A stretch of DNA of 64,000 bases from BOG-908 sp963850605. Its GTDB lineage: Bacteria > Pseudomonadota > Alphaproteobacteria > Acetobacterales > Acetobacteraceae. The notes under the pieces were generated by a model. It had not been told where the DNA came from. It was given only the letters and a program-made list of their open reading frames with translations, and did no database searches. Positions 34,578 through 43,892 of the stretch are shown here, piece after piece (positions within the stretch are counted from its first letter, which is position 1; each line of letters opens with the position of its first letter). Where the stretch lies: contig CAWKLX010000002.1 in NCBI GenBank assembly GCA_963850605.1, forward strand, positions 434,001-498,000, written 5' to 3'. The translations under genes and the position numbers were made by a program.

Positions 34578-36116
34578 ATGCGCCTTCCCCTCCGCCTGGC
34601 CTTGGCTGCCGCCCTGACGCTCCCTGCCGCGGCCCGTGCCCGCGGCGCGCCCGACAGCTTCGCCGATCTGGCGCAGACGCTGCTGCCGGCGGTGGTCAAT
34701 ATCAGCTCCACCCAGAACGTGCAGACGGCCAACAGCGACAAGGGGCCCGAGATGCCGGTCTTCCCGCCCGGCTCGCCGTTCGAGCAGTTTTTCAAGGATT
34801 TCATGAACCGACACGGCCATGGCGGGAGCGGCGGCGGGGGAGGCGACGAGGATAATGGCGACCCGGGTGAGGATCAGCCCGATGGCGAGCAGGGCCAGGC
34901 CGATCCACATGGCGGAGCGCACCCGCACCGCATGCAGTCCTTGGGCTCCGGCTTCATCGTCGATCCGTCCGGCATCGTGGTCACCAACAACCACGTCATC
35001 GACGGTGCCGACGAGATCACCGTCACCCTGCAGGATAATACGACGCTGAAGGCCACGCTGATCGGCCATGACGACCGGAACGACATCGCGGTCTTGCAGG
35101 TGCATCCCAGCGGAAAATTGCCGTTCGTCAAATTCGGCGACAGCGAGGCGAGCCGGGTGGGCGACTGGGTGCTGGCGATCGGCAACCCGTTCGGGCTGGG
35201 CGGTTCAGTGACTGCCGGCATTGTGTCCGCGCGCGGGCGCGACATCCAGCAAGGGCCGTATGACGATTTCATCCAGACCGACGCCGCCATCAACCGCGGC
35301 AATTCCGGCGGGCCGCTGTTCAACATGTCCGGCGAGGTGGTCGGCATCAACACGGCCATCTACTCGCCCTCAGGGGGCTCGATCGGCATTGGGTTTTCCA
35401 TTCCCTCCGACGAGGCGAAGAACGTCGTCGAGCAGCTCGAAAAATATCATCGCCCGCGCCGCGGCTGGCTGGGCGTGCGCATCCAGCAGGTGACGCCCGA
35501 TCTCGCCGAAAGCCTTGGCCTGCACGAGGCCGATGGCGCCATGGTCGCCGGCGTCAACCATGACGGCCCGGCCGACCGCGCGCACATCCAGAACGGCGAC
35601 GTGATCCTGACCTTCAACGGCCAGAAGCTGAAGGAAATGCGCACTCTGCCGCGCGTGGTGGCCGAGACGCCGATCGACTCGCACGTGCCGGTCGACATCT
35701 GGCGCGCAGGCCATCGTCAGACGATCCAGGTTGTAGTCGCCGAAATGCCGGACGATCAGAAGGACGCCTCGGCCGCCGCGCCTTCGTCCAAGGCGCCGCC
35801 GAATACCTCTGTGGCGTTCGCGGGGCTTGGGTTGCGCGTTTCACCGCTGACCGATGCGACGCGCCAGAAATTCAAGATCGACGCGCAGCAGAAGGGTGTG
35901 GTGATCACCGATATCACGCCAGAGGGGGCTGCGGCCGATCATGATCTGAAGGCGGGCGATGTGATCGTGCAGGTGGCGCAGGTGGCGGTATCGTCAGCGG
36001 CCGACATGCAGAAGCAGATCGACGCGGCGCGCGCCGACGGGCGCAAATCGGTGCTGTTCCTGGTGCAGGGGCAGGACGGGATACGGTACGTGCCTTTGCC
36101 GATGCCCAAGAGGTAG
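34578..36116 (+). CDS. degP: DegP/HtrA-type periplasmic serine protease
   Basis: 512 residues. A signal peptide (MRLPLRLALAAALTLPAAAR) is followed by a Gly/His/Asp-rich linker and the trypsin-like domain with triad His139 (NNHVIDG), Asp169 (NDIAVLQ) and Ser243 (NRGNSGGPL). Two PDZ domains follow, PRRGWLGVRIQQVTPDLAE and FAGLGLRVSPLTDATRQKF. It degrades or holds misfolded envelope proteins. The ATG at 34578 has an AAGGA site; a GTG at 34542 is the longer alternative. The MucD/DegQ subgroup cannot be distinguished here. Confidence 0.92.
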   Translation: MRLPLRLALAAALTLPAAARARGAPDSFADLAQTLLPAVVNISSTQNVQTANSDKGPEMPVFPPGSPFEQFFKDFMNRHGHGGSGGGGGDEDNGDPGEDQPDGEQGQADPHGGAHPHRMQSLGSGFIVDPSGIVVTNNHVIDGADEITVTLQDNTTLKATLIGHDDRNDIAVLQVHPSGKLPFVKFGDSEASRVGDWVLAIGNPFGLGGSVTAGIVSARGRDIQQGPYDDFIQTDAAINRGNSGGPLFNMSGEVVGINTAIYSPSGGSIGIGFSIPSDEAKNVVEQLEKYHRPRRGWLGVRIQQVTPDLAESLGLHEADGAMVAGVNHDGPADRAHIQNGDVILTFNGQKLKEMRTLPRVVAETPIDSHVPVDIWRAGHRQTIQVVVAEMPDDQKDASAAAPSSKAPPNTSVAFAGLGLRVSPLTDATRQKFKIDAQQKGVVITDITPEGAAADHDLKAGDVIVQVAQVAVSSAADMQKQIDAARADGRKSVLFLVQGQDGIRYVPLPMPKR

Positions 36117-36132
36117 TTACAGGAAAGCAAGC

Positions 36133-36230
36133 GGTCCTTTTTTGAAAAAAAGGACCAAAAAACTTTTTTCCGTTTGTTCCGCGATAGCACGAACGGAAGT
36201 TTTTTGCTTCTTTTTTATCAAAAAAGAAGC
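36133..36230. terminator. Double A/T-rich hairpin, likely bidirectional terminator
   Basis: Two hairpins lie between convergent degP and pqqB. The first is GGTCCTTTTTT with AAAAAAAGGACC (36133-36156). The second is GCTTCTTTTTT, loop ATC, AAAAAAGAAGC (36206-36230). Long T or A runs on both sides suit termination from both directions. Confidence 0.7.
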
Positions 36231-36274
36231 CCTTGCAAGCTCGGCGAAAGAAAGCCCGAGGAAACGGCCGCACA

Positions 36275-37166
36275 TCAAACATCGATCAGCATGCCGTCAC
36301 ACGCCACCTCGAAGCCCGCCGCCTCGACCTGCGCACGCTCTGTTGATCCATCCAGCAGCATCGGGTTGGTGTTGTTGATGTGAAAATACACGCGGCGGGT
36401 GGATAGGCCGGCCAGGCGGGTGAGGGAGCCTTCCGCGCCAGTGACGGCGACGTGGCCCATGCGCTGGCCGGTCTTATGGCTGAGGCCGGCGCGGACCATT
36501 TCGTCGTCGGTGAACAGGGTGCCGTCGAACAACAGCAGGTGGGCGTCGCGCAGCCGGTCCAGCACCGCGTCGGTGATGCGTGCGCAGGCCGGGGCGATGA
36601 TGGCGGTGCGTCCTGCGCCGTCGAGCCTGGCGGCGTAGGTGGCGGCCGGCTGTGCGATGGCCGCCCCGCGATCCTCCTCATAGAGCGGCACTTTACCGGG
36701 CATTTCGAGCAGGGTCAGGGACAGGCCCAGCCCGGTATCCATCGGAACGTCAGGCGCGATCTCGATTTTTTCGACCAGTGCCGGGTCGAGTGCCGCAAAC
36801 AGGCGGTTTTCCGCGATGATGCGCAGGATGGGTGCCGGCGCCCACACGCGCAGCTTCTGCTGCTCACGCAGCACCAGCAGCCCGGCCAACCCGTCCACGT
36901 CGGCGCTGACCAGGACGATGCCGGCAATCGGCGATTGCCGCGGCCCGGTCGGGGCAAGCTGGGGATTTTGCAGAATTTGCTGTCGCAGATCGGGGGAGGC
37001 GCCCACCAGCACCCATTTTTCCGCCTCCACACTGACCGCCACGCCGACCTGGGTACGTGGCGCTAGCCCTGGGGTCGCCGGCGCGGGCCAGGTTGCACAG
37101 CGCGCAGCCGCAATTCCACTGCGGAAACCCGCCGCCGGCGGCGGAGCCAAGGACGAGACATTTCAT
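36275..37166 (-). CDS. pqqB: Pyrroloquinoline quinone biosynthesis protein PqqB, interrupted by a frameshift
   Basis: The start MKCLVLGSAAGGGFPQWNCG at 37166 is the diagnostic PqqB N-terminus, followed by CALCNLARAGDPR. Near 37061-37066 the frame is lost. The frame one base over resumes APRTQVGVAVSVEAEKWVLV and continues as a metallo-beta-lactamase fold: GIVLVSADVDGLAGLLVLRE, HLLLFDGTLFTDDEM, MGHVAVTG and FHINNTNPML. Removing one base in the GGGCTAGCGCC stretch joins the halves at the normal 296-residue length. PqqB helps hydroxylate or process the PqqA tyrosine. No pqqA, C, D or E is nearby. Confidence 0.85.
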
Positions 37167-37323
37167 GAGGGCGGTGTGGCGAGCGTTCCCGGGAATGGCA
37201 AGAGTCACCCGCTTGACGTCCGGATTCGGCCGCGAGCGGAACGGCAGGTTCCATGCAGCCACCCGCGAAGGCTGCCCTTATTTATGCAGAGCTTTATCGA
37301 AAGGTGCTCACCAAGGATAATCA

Positions 37324-38128
37324 TTGAAAGTAATCCCAGGTAGTTTTGAAGGCGAACGCCTAATCACCCTCCGTGTGGCCCGAGCACTGTTTCGATTGCC
37401 CACTTACCATGATAGGCTGCGTCTGGAGGTAGCCAAAGTGTCAGGACGAGGCCGGTCTTATATCTGGTTCTTAGCCGGGCTGGCCGCAATTGTGGTCGGG
37501 TTTTGGCCCAGCTTCTATGGTGATCCTCTCAGCAATGACGCCTGGCATATCGTTCACGGCGTCGCAGCAACGCTGTGGGTTTCATTGCTGATTGCCCAGT
37601 CATTACTGATAGGTCGCGGAAACAGGCAGCTGCATGAGCGCCTCGGTTGGCTTTCATCAGGACTTTTCGCAACCTTGTTCGTAACAACCAGCTATATGAT
37701 TTGGCTCGAGCTGACCGGTCCGGAGCCGTTCCCTGCTGTAATTAGACAAGAGCTCCTGTTTCTCGACATCACCTTCCTACTCCTGTTCATTGCCGTGTAC
37801 CTCGCTTGGCATCGCCGCCCGGCGCACGCCGCGGTTGCACGCCCGCCTTATGGGTTCCACCATCTTGATCGGATTAGGTCCGGCACTCGGCCGTCTCTAC
37901 GCCCAGCATATTCCGCAAGTGAAGGGGCTGTCTGGCGCATTGTCCCTGACAATGTGGACGATCGACGTGATATTGGTTATCGCGATTTTGCTTGCTATCC
38001 GTCGCGGTCTGACCGTTCGACCGTTCCCTGCGCTGTTAGCCGCGTTCGTCACCATCCAGTTGGGCATGAGTTGGTCAACAGGACCGGTGTTTGCGAGCCT
38101 GCTTCGTGCTGTAGGCGCGCCGACATAA
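37324..38128 (+). CDS. Multi-pass membrane protein, interrupted by a frameshift
   Basis: The first frame reads YIWFLAGLAAIVVGFWPSFY, then WHIVHGVAATLWVSLLIAQS, RQLHERLGWLSSGLFATLFV and ELLFLDITFLLLFIAVYLAW. Near 37811-37825 (CGCCGCCCGG) it turns Arg/Ser-rich. The next frame carries TPRLHARLMGSTILIGLGPA, then SLTMWTIDVILVIAILLAIR and FPALLAAFVTIQLGMSWSTG to a stop at 38128. Joined, it is about 268 residues with six helices and conserved His/Trp in helix 2. The repaired protein resembles unannotated membrane proteins with a WHxxHG motif, whose function I do not know. The start is uncertain (TTG at 37324; a GTG at 37438 is possible). Confidence 0.6.
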
Positions 38129-38142
38129 TTCATTGCTGCTGC

Positions 38143-38248
38143 TAGAGCATGATCCGTTCGAACGGAGTCGTTTGGTCGGATAAAGATGCTCGCTAAAACA
38201 ATGAGCTAGAGCTTGGTCCGTGAGCCAATGCGAGCGGATCATGCTCTA
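38143..38248 (+). repeat. MITE-like palindromic element, copy 4
   Basis: 106 bases with near-perfect ends, TAGAGCATGATCCGTTCG and CGAGCGGATCATGCTCTA. It has the same orientation as copy 1, and lies 14 bases after the membrane-protein stop. The next 214 bases up to the TraB-like gene show nothing I can call. Confidence 0.88.
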
Positions 38249-38462
38249 GATGACGAACTGCGCACTCGAGGCAGACGTCCTTGCTGTGTTGCTTCAGCGC
38301 TTTGTAGCTGGCGATCCAAAAACTTGAAAATTCACGGCCCTATATTCAGCGACGGCAGCGAAATGCGCATGAGTGACTGATTTCAAGATCAGCTATTCCC
38401 TGCCGCAACCGCAACAATGGGCGCAAAGCGGCCATTGATGCCGCTCCACCGGGCAAGCCCAC

Positions 38463-39341
38463 CTATTGCAGCCGCGTCACCGTGTACCCCTCGCGCTGCA
38501 ACAGCGCGGGCACGCCGGTCAGTCCGCACAGATGTGCGGCGCCGACCGCCACGAAGGCCGTGCCGCTGCCTTGCAGGCGTTCGCCGATCTTTTGGGCGAA
38601 CCGTTCGTTGCGGCGCAGGATCAGCTCGGTCCAGACGTGCGGGTCGCGGGCGCGCATGTCGCCGTTGGTGAGTTTGTCGAGCGCGGCCTCGTCGCCGGCG
38701 CCCCAGGCGGAGAGCAGGCGGGCGAAAATCGGGCCGGTCTGGTCGAATTCGTCGATCTGTTGCTCGAGCGAGGCGAGCTGGGCCGATTCCGGCATGTCGG
38801 CCAGCATGGCGAATTGCTGGTCCAGAGTTCTCGAACGTGGCGCGCATCATGTGGTGCGCGCGGGCGTAGGCGAGCAGCGTGGATTCAGCGCCCAGGGTGA
38901 CCGGCCCGGCGTGCTGCATGGCCGCACCGTTCAGCAGGATTTCAGCCAGCCACGGGCGCGCCTGGGCAACCAGCGCGGCCGGCACCTGAGTTCTGGGCGA
39001 TCTGGCGCAGGAAGCGGGCGCGGTAGTCGGGTGGCAGCAGCGAGGCGGTGCTGTGCGCGGGGTAGCAGCCCGTAACGGCGTATGGCGCCCACGCTGGCGC
39101 GCAGGTCGCTAATATCGGCCTCGGTCCACAACTCGGTGGAGGCCGCCAGCGCACGTTGCAGCGCCGGTCCGAGCCAGGCGCCGGAATCGGCCTGCGGCAG
39201 GATGTGGATGGTGCCGAACAGATAGACGGTGGCGGTGGGTGCGCGCGCGATCCACAGCGCGGGGTCGGCGGCCGCCGGCCGGAACACACAGGCTAGAAGC
39301 AGCGCTGCGATGCAGCCCGCCGCCCGACGTATCACGCACAT
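38463..39341 (-). pseudogene. TraB/GumN-family protein with three frameshifts
   Basis: Three frames carry consecutive parts of one protein. Part 1: a signal peptide (CVIRRAAGCIAALLLACV) and ALWIARAPTATVYLFGTIHI with ELWTEADISDL. After about 39060 a second frame reads STASLLPPDYRARFLRQIAQ. After about 38990 a third reads VAQARPWLAEILLNGAAMQH and STLLAYARAHHMMR. After about 38830 the first frame resumes as QFAMLADMPESAQLASLEQQ, with FAVAVGAAHL-like AFVAVGAAHLCGLTGV and a stop at 38463. The GTIH and GxxH motifs mark the TraB/PrgY/GumN fold, a putative metal-dependent hydrolase. Three indels in 0.9 kb suggest a dead gene or locally poor sequence. Confidence 0.7.
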
Positions 39342-39404
39342 CCGACTTGCCCCCACGATCCGACCGGCAATGGATAAGTCAAGGCTGGTGCGAATGCAAA
39401 ACGG

Positions 39405-39584
39405 TCAGGCGTCCGCCGGCTCGCACAGCCAGCGGCGCACCACCACATGGCGGTTCTCGTCAATCAGGCACACCATGCAATGCACCTCATCGACCGTCGC
39501 CAGATGCCCCAATTCAACGTCGGTCATGCCGCATTCGGGGCAGGTGAAGCGGAAGCAGCGTATCTCGGCGGCGACTATGGCCAT
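39405..39584 (-). CDS. Small zinc-ribbon protein
   Basis: 59 residues from the ATG at 39584 (GGAG upstream). Two CxxC knuckles, FTCPECGMTD and VHCMVCLID, form a zinc ribbon, with a further Cys in RRWLCEPADA. It resembles small acetobacterial zinc-ribbon proteins of unknown role. It is a single gene between the TraB-like gene and the small lipoprotein. Confidence 0.65.
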   Translation of the reverse strand: MAIVAAEIRCFRFTCPECGMTDVELGHLATVDEVHCMVCLIDENRHVVVRRWLCEPADA

Positions 39585-39767
39585 GTCGGGTGGTCTCCAC
39601 GAACGGGAAGTTGACGTCGGGGCGTCCGGCCCGGTTTCCAAGCCTGGGCACAAAAGATCTTTCAAAATCAGGCCTATTGCCCTGTGATTGCAAGTGCCGC
39701 GGCCTGAATCAACGGAACTTGCCCGGCAGGCGGGACCCTGCGTAGGCTGGCCAAAACGGGAGGATCA

Positions 39768-39965
39768 ATGATGCGCTGGACCCTGCTTCTCGCCCTGGCC
39801 CTGGCAAGCTGCGGCACGGCCACGAACACCACGAATGCCCCCACCGGCGCGCCCACGGCGGCCAGCAGCGGCGCCGGCCCGCAACCCGGGGCCAGCGCGG
39901 GCGCCTCGGTCGGCGGCGGCCCCGCCGCCACCGGCACAGCCGACAGTGCTGGCGGCGCCAAATAG
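39768..39965 (+). CDS. Small lipoprotein, low-complexity
   Basis: 65 residues: lipoprotein signal MMRWTLLLALALASC with lipobox LASC, then an Ala/Gly/Thr/Pro-rich tail without structure (ASAGASVGGGPAATGTAD). A GGAGG site precedes the start. It is probably anchored to the inner or outer membrane. Function is unknown. The downstream hairpin suggests a monocistronic transcript. Confidence 0.6.
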   Translation: MMRWTLLLALALASCGTATNTTNAPTGAPTAASSGAGPQPGASAGASVGGGPAATGTADSAGGAK

Positions 39966-39970
39966 ACAAA

Positions 39971-40002
39971 AGTCTTTTGCTTCTTTTCTTCAGAAAAGAA
40001 GC
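39971..40002. terminator. Terminator-like hairpin between convergent genes
   Basis: CTTCTTTTC, loop TTCA, GAAAAGAAG (within 39979-40002), preceded by AGTCTTTTGC. It lies between the small lipoprotein and the convergent ABC permease, with T/A runs on both sides. Confidence 0.65.
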
Positions 40003-40008
40003 GCTTCT

Positions 40009-42507
40009 TTACTGATTTCTAAGTAGAGCGGCCGGCCGCACACGCAAAGCGGCCGCCGTCCCCGCATACCCGAAGGCCAGCATCAACAGGATGCACCCCA
40101 GCACGGTGGCCGCCAGCGTCCCAGGCAGGAACGACCAGGGCGCATCCAGGACCAGGCGCATCACCGCCCAGCTCGCCAGCGTGCCGATACAGGCGGCGAT
40201 CACGCCGGCGGCGGCCCCGATCGCGCCGAACTCGGTCAGCCAGGCGGCGCGCACCTGGCCGCGCGTGGCGCCCAGCGTGCGCAGTACCACCGCCTCGGCA
40301 ATGCGGCGGCGCTGCCCGGCGGCGACGGCGCCCGCCAGCACCAGCGCGCCGGAGACGAGGGTCACGCCACCGGCCACGGCAAGGGCTGCGCCGAGTTTGC
40401 CGACCAGGTCGGCGACACTGGCGAGGATGTCGGCGACGCGTATGCCGGTGACATTGGGCAGCGCGTCGGTCACACGGCGCAGCAGGGCGGCGTCCTGCGC
40501 CGGCGGGTCGCGCAGGGTGGCGATGTGCATCTGGGGCGCGTGCTCCAGCAAGCCGGGCGATGCGACCATGAAGAAATTGATCGACAGCGCGCGCCAGTTG
40601 ATGGTGCGCAGATTGGCGACGCGGAAATCGATGTCGCGGCCGAGCACGTTGGCGCGCAGCGTATCGCCGACACGCATGCCCCAGTCATGCGCGAGCTTGT
40701 CCTCGAGCGAGACGAGCGGCGGCCCCTGGTAGCCGGCAGGCCACCATGCACCCTCCGTCACACGCGATCCGTCCGGAACGGTGGCCGAATAGGTCAGGCC
40801 GCGGTCGCCACGGAGCGCCCATTGGCTGCCGGGGGCCACGTGGGCTTGCTCGGCCGCCACGCCTTTCAGCGAGACGATGCGCATGCGCAGGCTGGGCTGC
40901 TCGTGCAGGTCGGTGGCACCGGGCGAGGCCCGCACCAGCGCGCGAAATTTTTCAAGCTGGTCGTTCTGGATATCGATGAAGAAGAAGCTGGGCGCGCGGT
41001 CGCTGAGCACACCGCTGAACTGGGCGCGTATGTTGCCCTCAATAAGCGCGACGGCCGACAACGTGGCCAAGCCTAGGCCAAGTGCCACGAGCAGCAGCGG
41101 GGTAGCGGCGGCGGGCCGGTAGAGGTTGGCGATGCCGAGCCGCAGCCAGGCCGGGCGGGCGGGCCGCGCGGCCTTCGCAACCCGCATGACGCCGTAGGCG
41201 CCGGCGCGGAACACACCGACTGTCAGCAACGCGCTGGTGCAGAAATACAGCGCGAACTTGCGGTCCACGGCACTCAGCACGATGGCGCCCGCCAGCAGCC
41301 CGACCAACGCCACATTGGCGGCCAGCACGCGCGGATTGCCACGTCCTTCCGGCAGCAGCGCGTCACGGAACAGGGCGGCGCCGGGTATTTGCGCGGCACG
41401 CCCCAGCGGCCAGAGCGCGAAGGCGGCGGCGGTGAGAAAACCGTAGAGGGCGGCAAGCAGGAGCGGGACGGGGTAGAGGCCGGCCTTGGCGGGGAGCGGC
41501 AGGAGCTGGCCAAAAAAGACAAGGCCCGCCCAGGGCAGAAACGCGCCAGCCAGCAGGCCTAGCAGGATGCCGCCGGTGCACAGCAGCATCACCTGGATCA
41601 GGAACACGGAAAAGATTAGGCGCGACGAGCCGCCAAGGCAGCGCAGCGTCGCCACGGTTCTCGCGCGTCCCTCCAGCCAGGCGCGCACGCCAGTGGCGAC
41701 GCCGATGCCGCCCACGAGCAGGGCGCTCAGTCCGACGAGGACAAGGAATAGACTGGTCTGCCGCACCGCCGTCTCGAGCCCCTCCGCGGCTTGGCTCGCG
41801 TCGCGGATGCGCCAGCCGGTGCCGGGGAAGGCAGCGCGCAGCTGCGCCTCCACCACGCGGGGGTCGGCCCCGGCCGGCAGGCGCACGCGCCAATCATGCG
41901 TCAACAGCGAGCCGGGCTGGATCAGCCCGGTGGAGGGCAGGGATTTGGCCGAGATCAGCACGCGCGGGCCAAGGATGGAGGAGCCGCCGGCGTGATCCGG
42001 CTCGGCCACCAGGGCGGCGCGCACCATGAACGTCGCGTTGCCCAGCCGCACAGGGTCGCCGATATGCAGGCCCAGGCGTTGCAGCACCAGCGGGTCGGCC
42101 GCGATCCCGCCATCCAGCGCGCGGGCCAGTGGAAGCGGCGGGTCCAGCACCGCGTCGCCGATCAGCGGATAGCTCGTGTCCACCGCTTTGAGCTCGACCA
42201 GCAGACGGTCCCCGCCCGGCGCCACGGCCAGGCTGCGGAGCAGCGTCACTTCCGAGATGCGGCCGCCACGCGCCTGCAGCCAGCCGCGCAGCGCGTCCGG
42301 CAAGGGCTGCGCACCGTTCTCGATGGAAAGGTCGCCGCCGAGCAGGCGTGCGCCCTCGGTGGCCAGGCCGCGATCGACGGCCGCGCGCAGGCTGCCGACG
42401 GCGGCGATTGCTGCCACGCCAAGCGCCAGGCAGGCGAGCACCACGCGCATGCCGCGCAGGCCGCCGCGCAGGTCGCGTAGCGCCAGGCGCCAGGCCAGCA
42501 TGGTCAC
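40009..42507 (-). CDS. ybbP: FtsX-like ABC transporter permease (YbbP type)
   Basis: 832 residues. There is an N-terminal helix (VLACLALGVAAIAAVGSLRA), a periplasmic MacB-like domain, then FtsX-type helix groups around residues 255-480 and the C-terminus (VAGGVTLVSGALVLAGAVAA, VLRTLGATRGQVRAAWLTEF, GCILLMLAFGYAGTAAALRV). The ten-helix double-FtsX layout matches YbbP. It works with the adjacent ATPase, coupled by an ATGA overlap. The complex is thought to act on lipids or lipoproteins in the periplasm rather than to transport a solute. Confidence 0.9.
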   Translation of the reverse strand: MTMLAWRLALRDLRGGLRGMRVVLACLALGVAAIAAVGSLRAAVDRGLATEGARLLGGDLSIENGAQPLPDALRGWLQARGGRISEVTLLRSLAVAPGGDRLLVELKAVDTSYPLIGDAVLDPPLPLARALDGGIAADPLVLQRLGLHIGDPVRLGNATFMVRAALVAEPDHAGGSSILGPRVLISAKSLPSTGLIQPGSLLTHDWRVRLPAGADPRVVEAQLRAAFPGTGWRIRDASQAAEGLETAVRQTSLFLVLVGLSALLVGGIGVATGVRAWLEGRARTVATLRCLGGSSRLIFSVFLIQVMLLCTGGILLGLLAGAFLPWAGLVFFGQLLPLPAKAGLYPVPLLLAALYGFLTAAAFALWPLGRAAQIPGAALFRDALLPEGRGNPRVLAANVALVGLLAGAIVLSAVDRKFALYFCTSALLTVGVFRAGAYGVMRVAKAARPARPAWLRLGIANLYRPAAATPLLLVALGLGLATLSAVALIEGNIRAQFSGVLSDRAPSFFFIDIQNDQLEKFRALVRASPGATDLHEQPSLRMRIVSLKGVAAEQAHVAPGSQWALRGDRGLTYSATVPDGSRVTEGAWWPAGYQGPPLVSLEDKLAHDWGMRVGDTLRANVLGRDIDFRVANLRTINWRALSINFFMVASPGLLEHAPQMHIATLRDPPAQDAALLRRVTDALPNVTGIRVADILASVADLVGKLGAALAVAGGVTLVSGALVLAGAVAAGQRRRIAEAVVLRTLGATRGQVRAAWLTEFGAIGAAAGVIAACIGTLASWAVMRLVLDAPWSFLPGTLAATVLGCILLMLAFGYAGTAAALRVRPAALLRNQ

Positions 42508-43223
42508 GCGGCTTTCGCCGGGGCGTGGATCAGGCCGTCGCGCATATGCACCTGCCGGTCGCAGCGCGCGGCCAGGGCCGGGTCGTGGGTGATCAGCAGC
42601 AGGGTGGTCCCCTCGCGCGCCTGCAAGTCGAACAGCAGGTCCATGACCGCGCGGCCGGTCGCCACGTCCAGATTGCCGGTCGGCTCGTCGGCCAGCAGGA
42701 GGGCGGGGGCGGGCGCGAAAGCGCGGGCGACGGCCACGCGCTGCTGCTCGCCGCCGGAGAGCTGGCCCGGCAGATGGGTCAGCCGGTGGCCCAGGCCCAC
42801 GGCACGCAGGCTTGCCTCCGCGCGATCGTATGCGCCGGGCGCCGCCGCCAGTTCGAGGGGGAGCGCCACGTTTTCCAGCGCCGTCATGGTCGGGATAAGG
42901 TGAAAACTTTGGAACACGATGCCGACCGTGTCGCGTCGCAGCCGAGCCAGGGCGTCCTCGTCCAGCGCGCGCAGATTGTGGTCATCGAGAAAAATCTCAC
43001 CGCCCGTGGCGCGTTCCAGGCCGGCCAGCAACATCAGCAACGACGTTTTCCCGGAGCCGGATGGTCCGACCAACCCGACCAACTCGCCGCGGGCAAGGTC
43101 GAGATCGACGCCGTTGAGGATGTTGACCGGTCCGGAGGCCGCGGGCACCGTCAGGCGCAGGCCGCGCGCATGCACCAACGGGTTGGCGGGGCCGGGTGTG
43201 GAGGTATCCGGAAGATTGTCCAT
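42504..43223 (-). CDS. ybbA: ABC transporter ATP-binding protein (YbbA type)
   Basis: 239 residues. Walker A GPSGSGKTSLLMLLAG, Q-loop VFQSFHLIPTMTALENV, signature LSGGEQQRVAVARAF, Walker B LLLADEPTGNLD and H-loop LLLITHDPALAARC are all intact. It is of the LolD/MacB/YbbA group. The start MDNLPDTSTPGP at 43223 is chosen; upstream is a shadow of tesA. It is divergent from tesA by 43 bases, the same order as E. coli tesA/ybbA-ybbP. Confidence 0.93.
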   Translation of the reverse strand: MDNLPDTSTPGPANPLVHARGLRLTVPAASGPVNILNGVDLDLARGELVGLVGPSGSGKTSLLMLLAGLERATGGEIFLDDHNLRALDEDALARLRRDTVGIVFQSFHLIPTMTALENVALPLELAAAPGAYDRAEASLRAVGLGHRLTHLPGQLSGGEQQRVAVARAFAPAPALLLADEPTGNLDVATGRAVMDLLFDLQAREGTTLLLITHDPALAARCDRQVHMRDGLIHAPAKAA

Positions 43224-43266
43224 CGCGCTGCCATATGGGCCGGTTGCCGCCCGCACGAAGGCGGCG

Positions 43267-43866
43267 GTGCTGACTTTCCTGCTGATGCTGGCCGCACCTC
43301 CTGCCTGGGCCGCGCCGGTCCGGCTGCTGGTGTTCGGGGATTCGCTGGCGGCCGGGTATGGCCTGTCACCGCAGGACGGTTTCCAGGCCCAACTCGCCGC
43401 CGCCCTGCGCGCCGATGGGTTGGACGTGACCATCCTGGATGGCGGCGTGTCCGGCGACACCTCGGCCGGCGGGCGGGCACGCATCGAGTGGGCGTTGGGG
43501 GACCGGCCCGATGCGGCGATCGTCGAGCTGGGCGGTAATGACGGCTTGCGTGCCATTCCGCCGCGCGACATGGAGGCGAATTTGTCGGCCATCCTGGACA
43601 CGCTGGCGGCCCATCATGTGCGGGTGCTGCTGACCGGCATGGAGGCGCCGCCCAATCTCGGCGCGGCCTACGGTGAGGAATTTCGAGCCGTCTTCGCGCG
43701 GCTGAGCAAGCGGCCGGGTTTGTTTTTTGATCGGTTCTTTCTTGATGGTGTGGCCGGAAATCCGACGCTGAACCAGGCCGACGCGATCCACCCCAATCCG
43801 GACGGGGTCAGACGCGTGGTGGCCCGCATAAAGCCAGCGGTGGAAAAGCTGCTTGTCGAGCGTTAG
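43267..43866 (+). CDS. tesA: SGNH-type arylesterase/thioesterase (TesA-like)
   Basis: About 199 residues. A short signal region LTFLLMLAAPPAWA leads to block I VFGDSLAAGYGL with the catalytic Ser, then GVSGDTSAGGRARI, block III VELGGNDGLRAIP, and block V QADAIHPNPDGVRR with the catalytic Asp and His. It is a periplasmic lysophospholipase/thioesterase. In frame, the GTG at 43267 is the only plausible start after the divergent gene; it gives a signal peptide lacking the usual basic residues, so a non-standard upstream start is possible. Confidence 0.85.
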   Translation: MLTFLLMLAAPPAWAAPVRLLVFGDSLAAGYGLSPQDGFQAQLAAALRADGLDVTILDGGVSGDTSAGGRARIEWALGDRPDAAIVELGGNDGLRAIPPRDMEANLSAILDTLAAHHVRVLLTGMEAPPNLGAAYGEEFRAVFARLSKRPGLFFDRFFLDGVAGNPTLNQADAIHPNPDGVRRVVARIKPAVEKLLVER

Positions 43867-43892
43867 ACTGGGGCATCTTCCGGTCTAGCACC

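Noticed and set aside
37167..37323. A possible pqqA upstream of pqqB
   Set aside because: No short peptide with the Glu-xxx-Tyr motif of PqqA is present on either strand in this gap.
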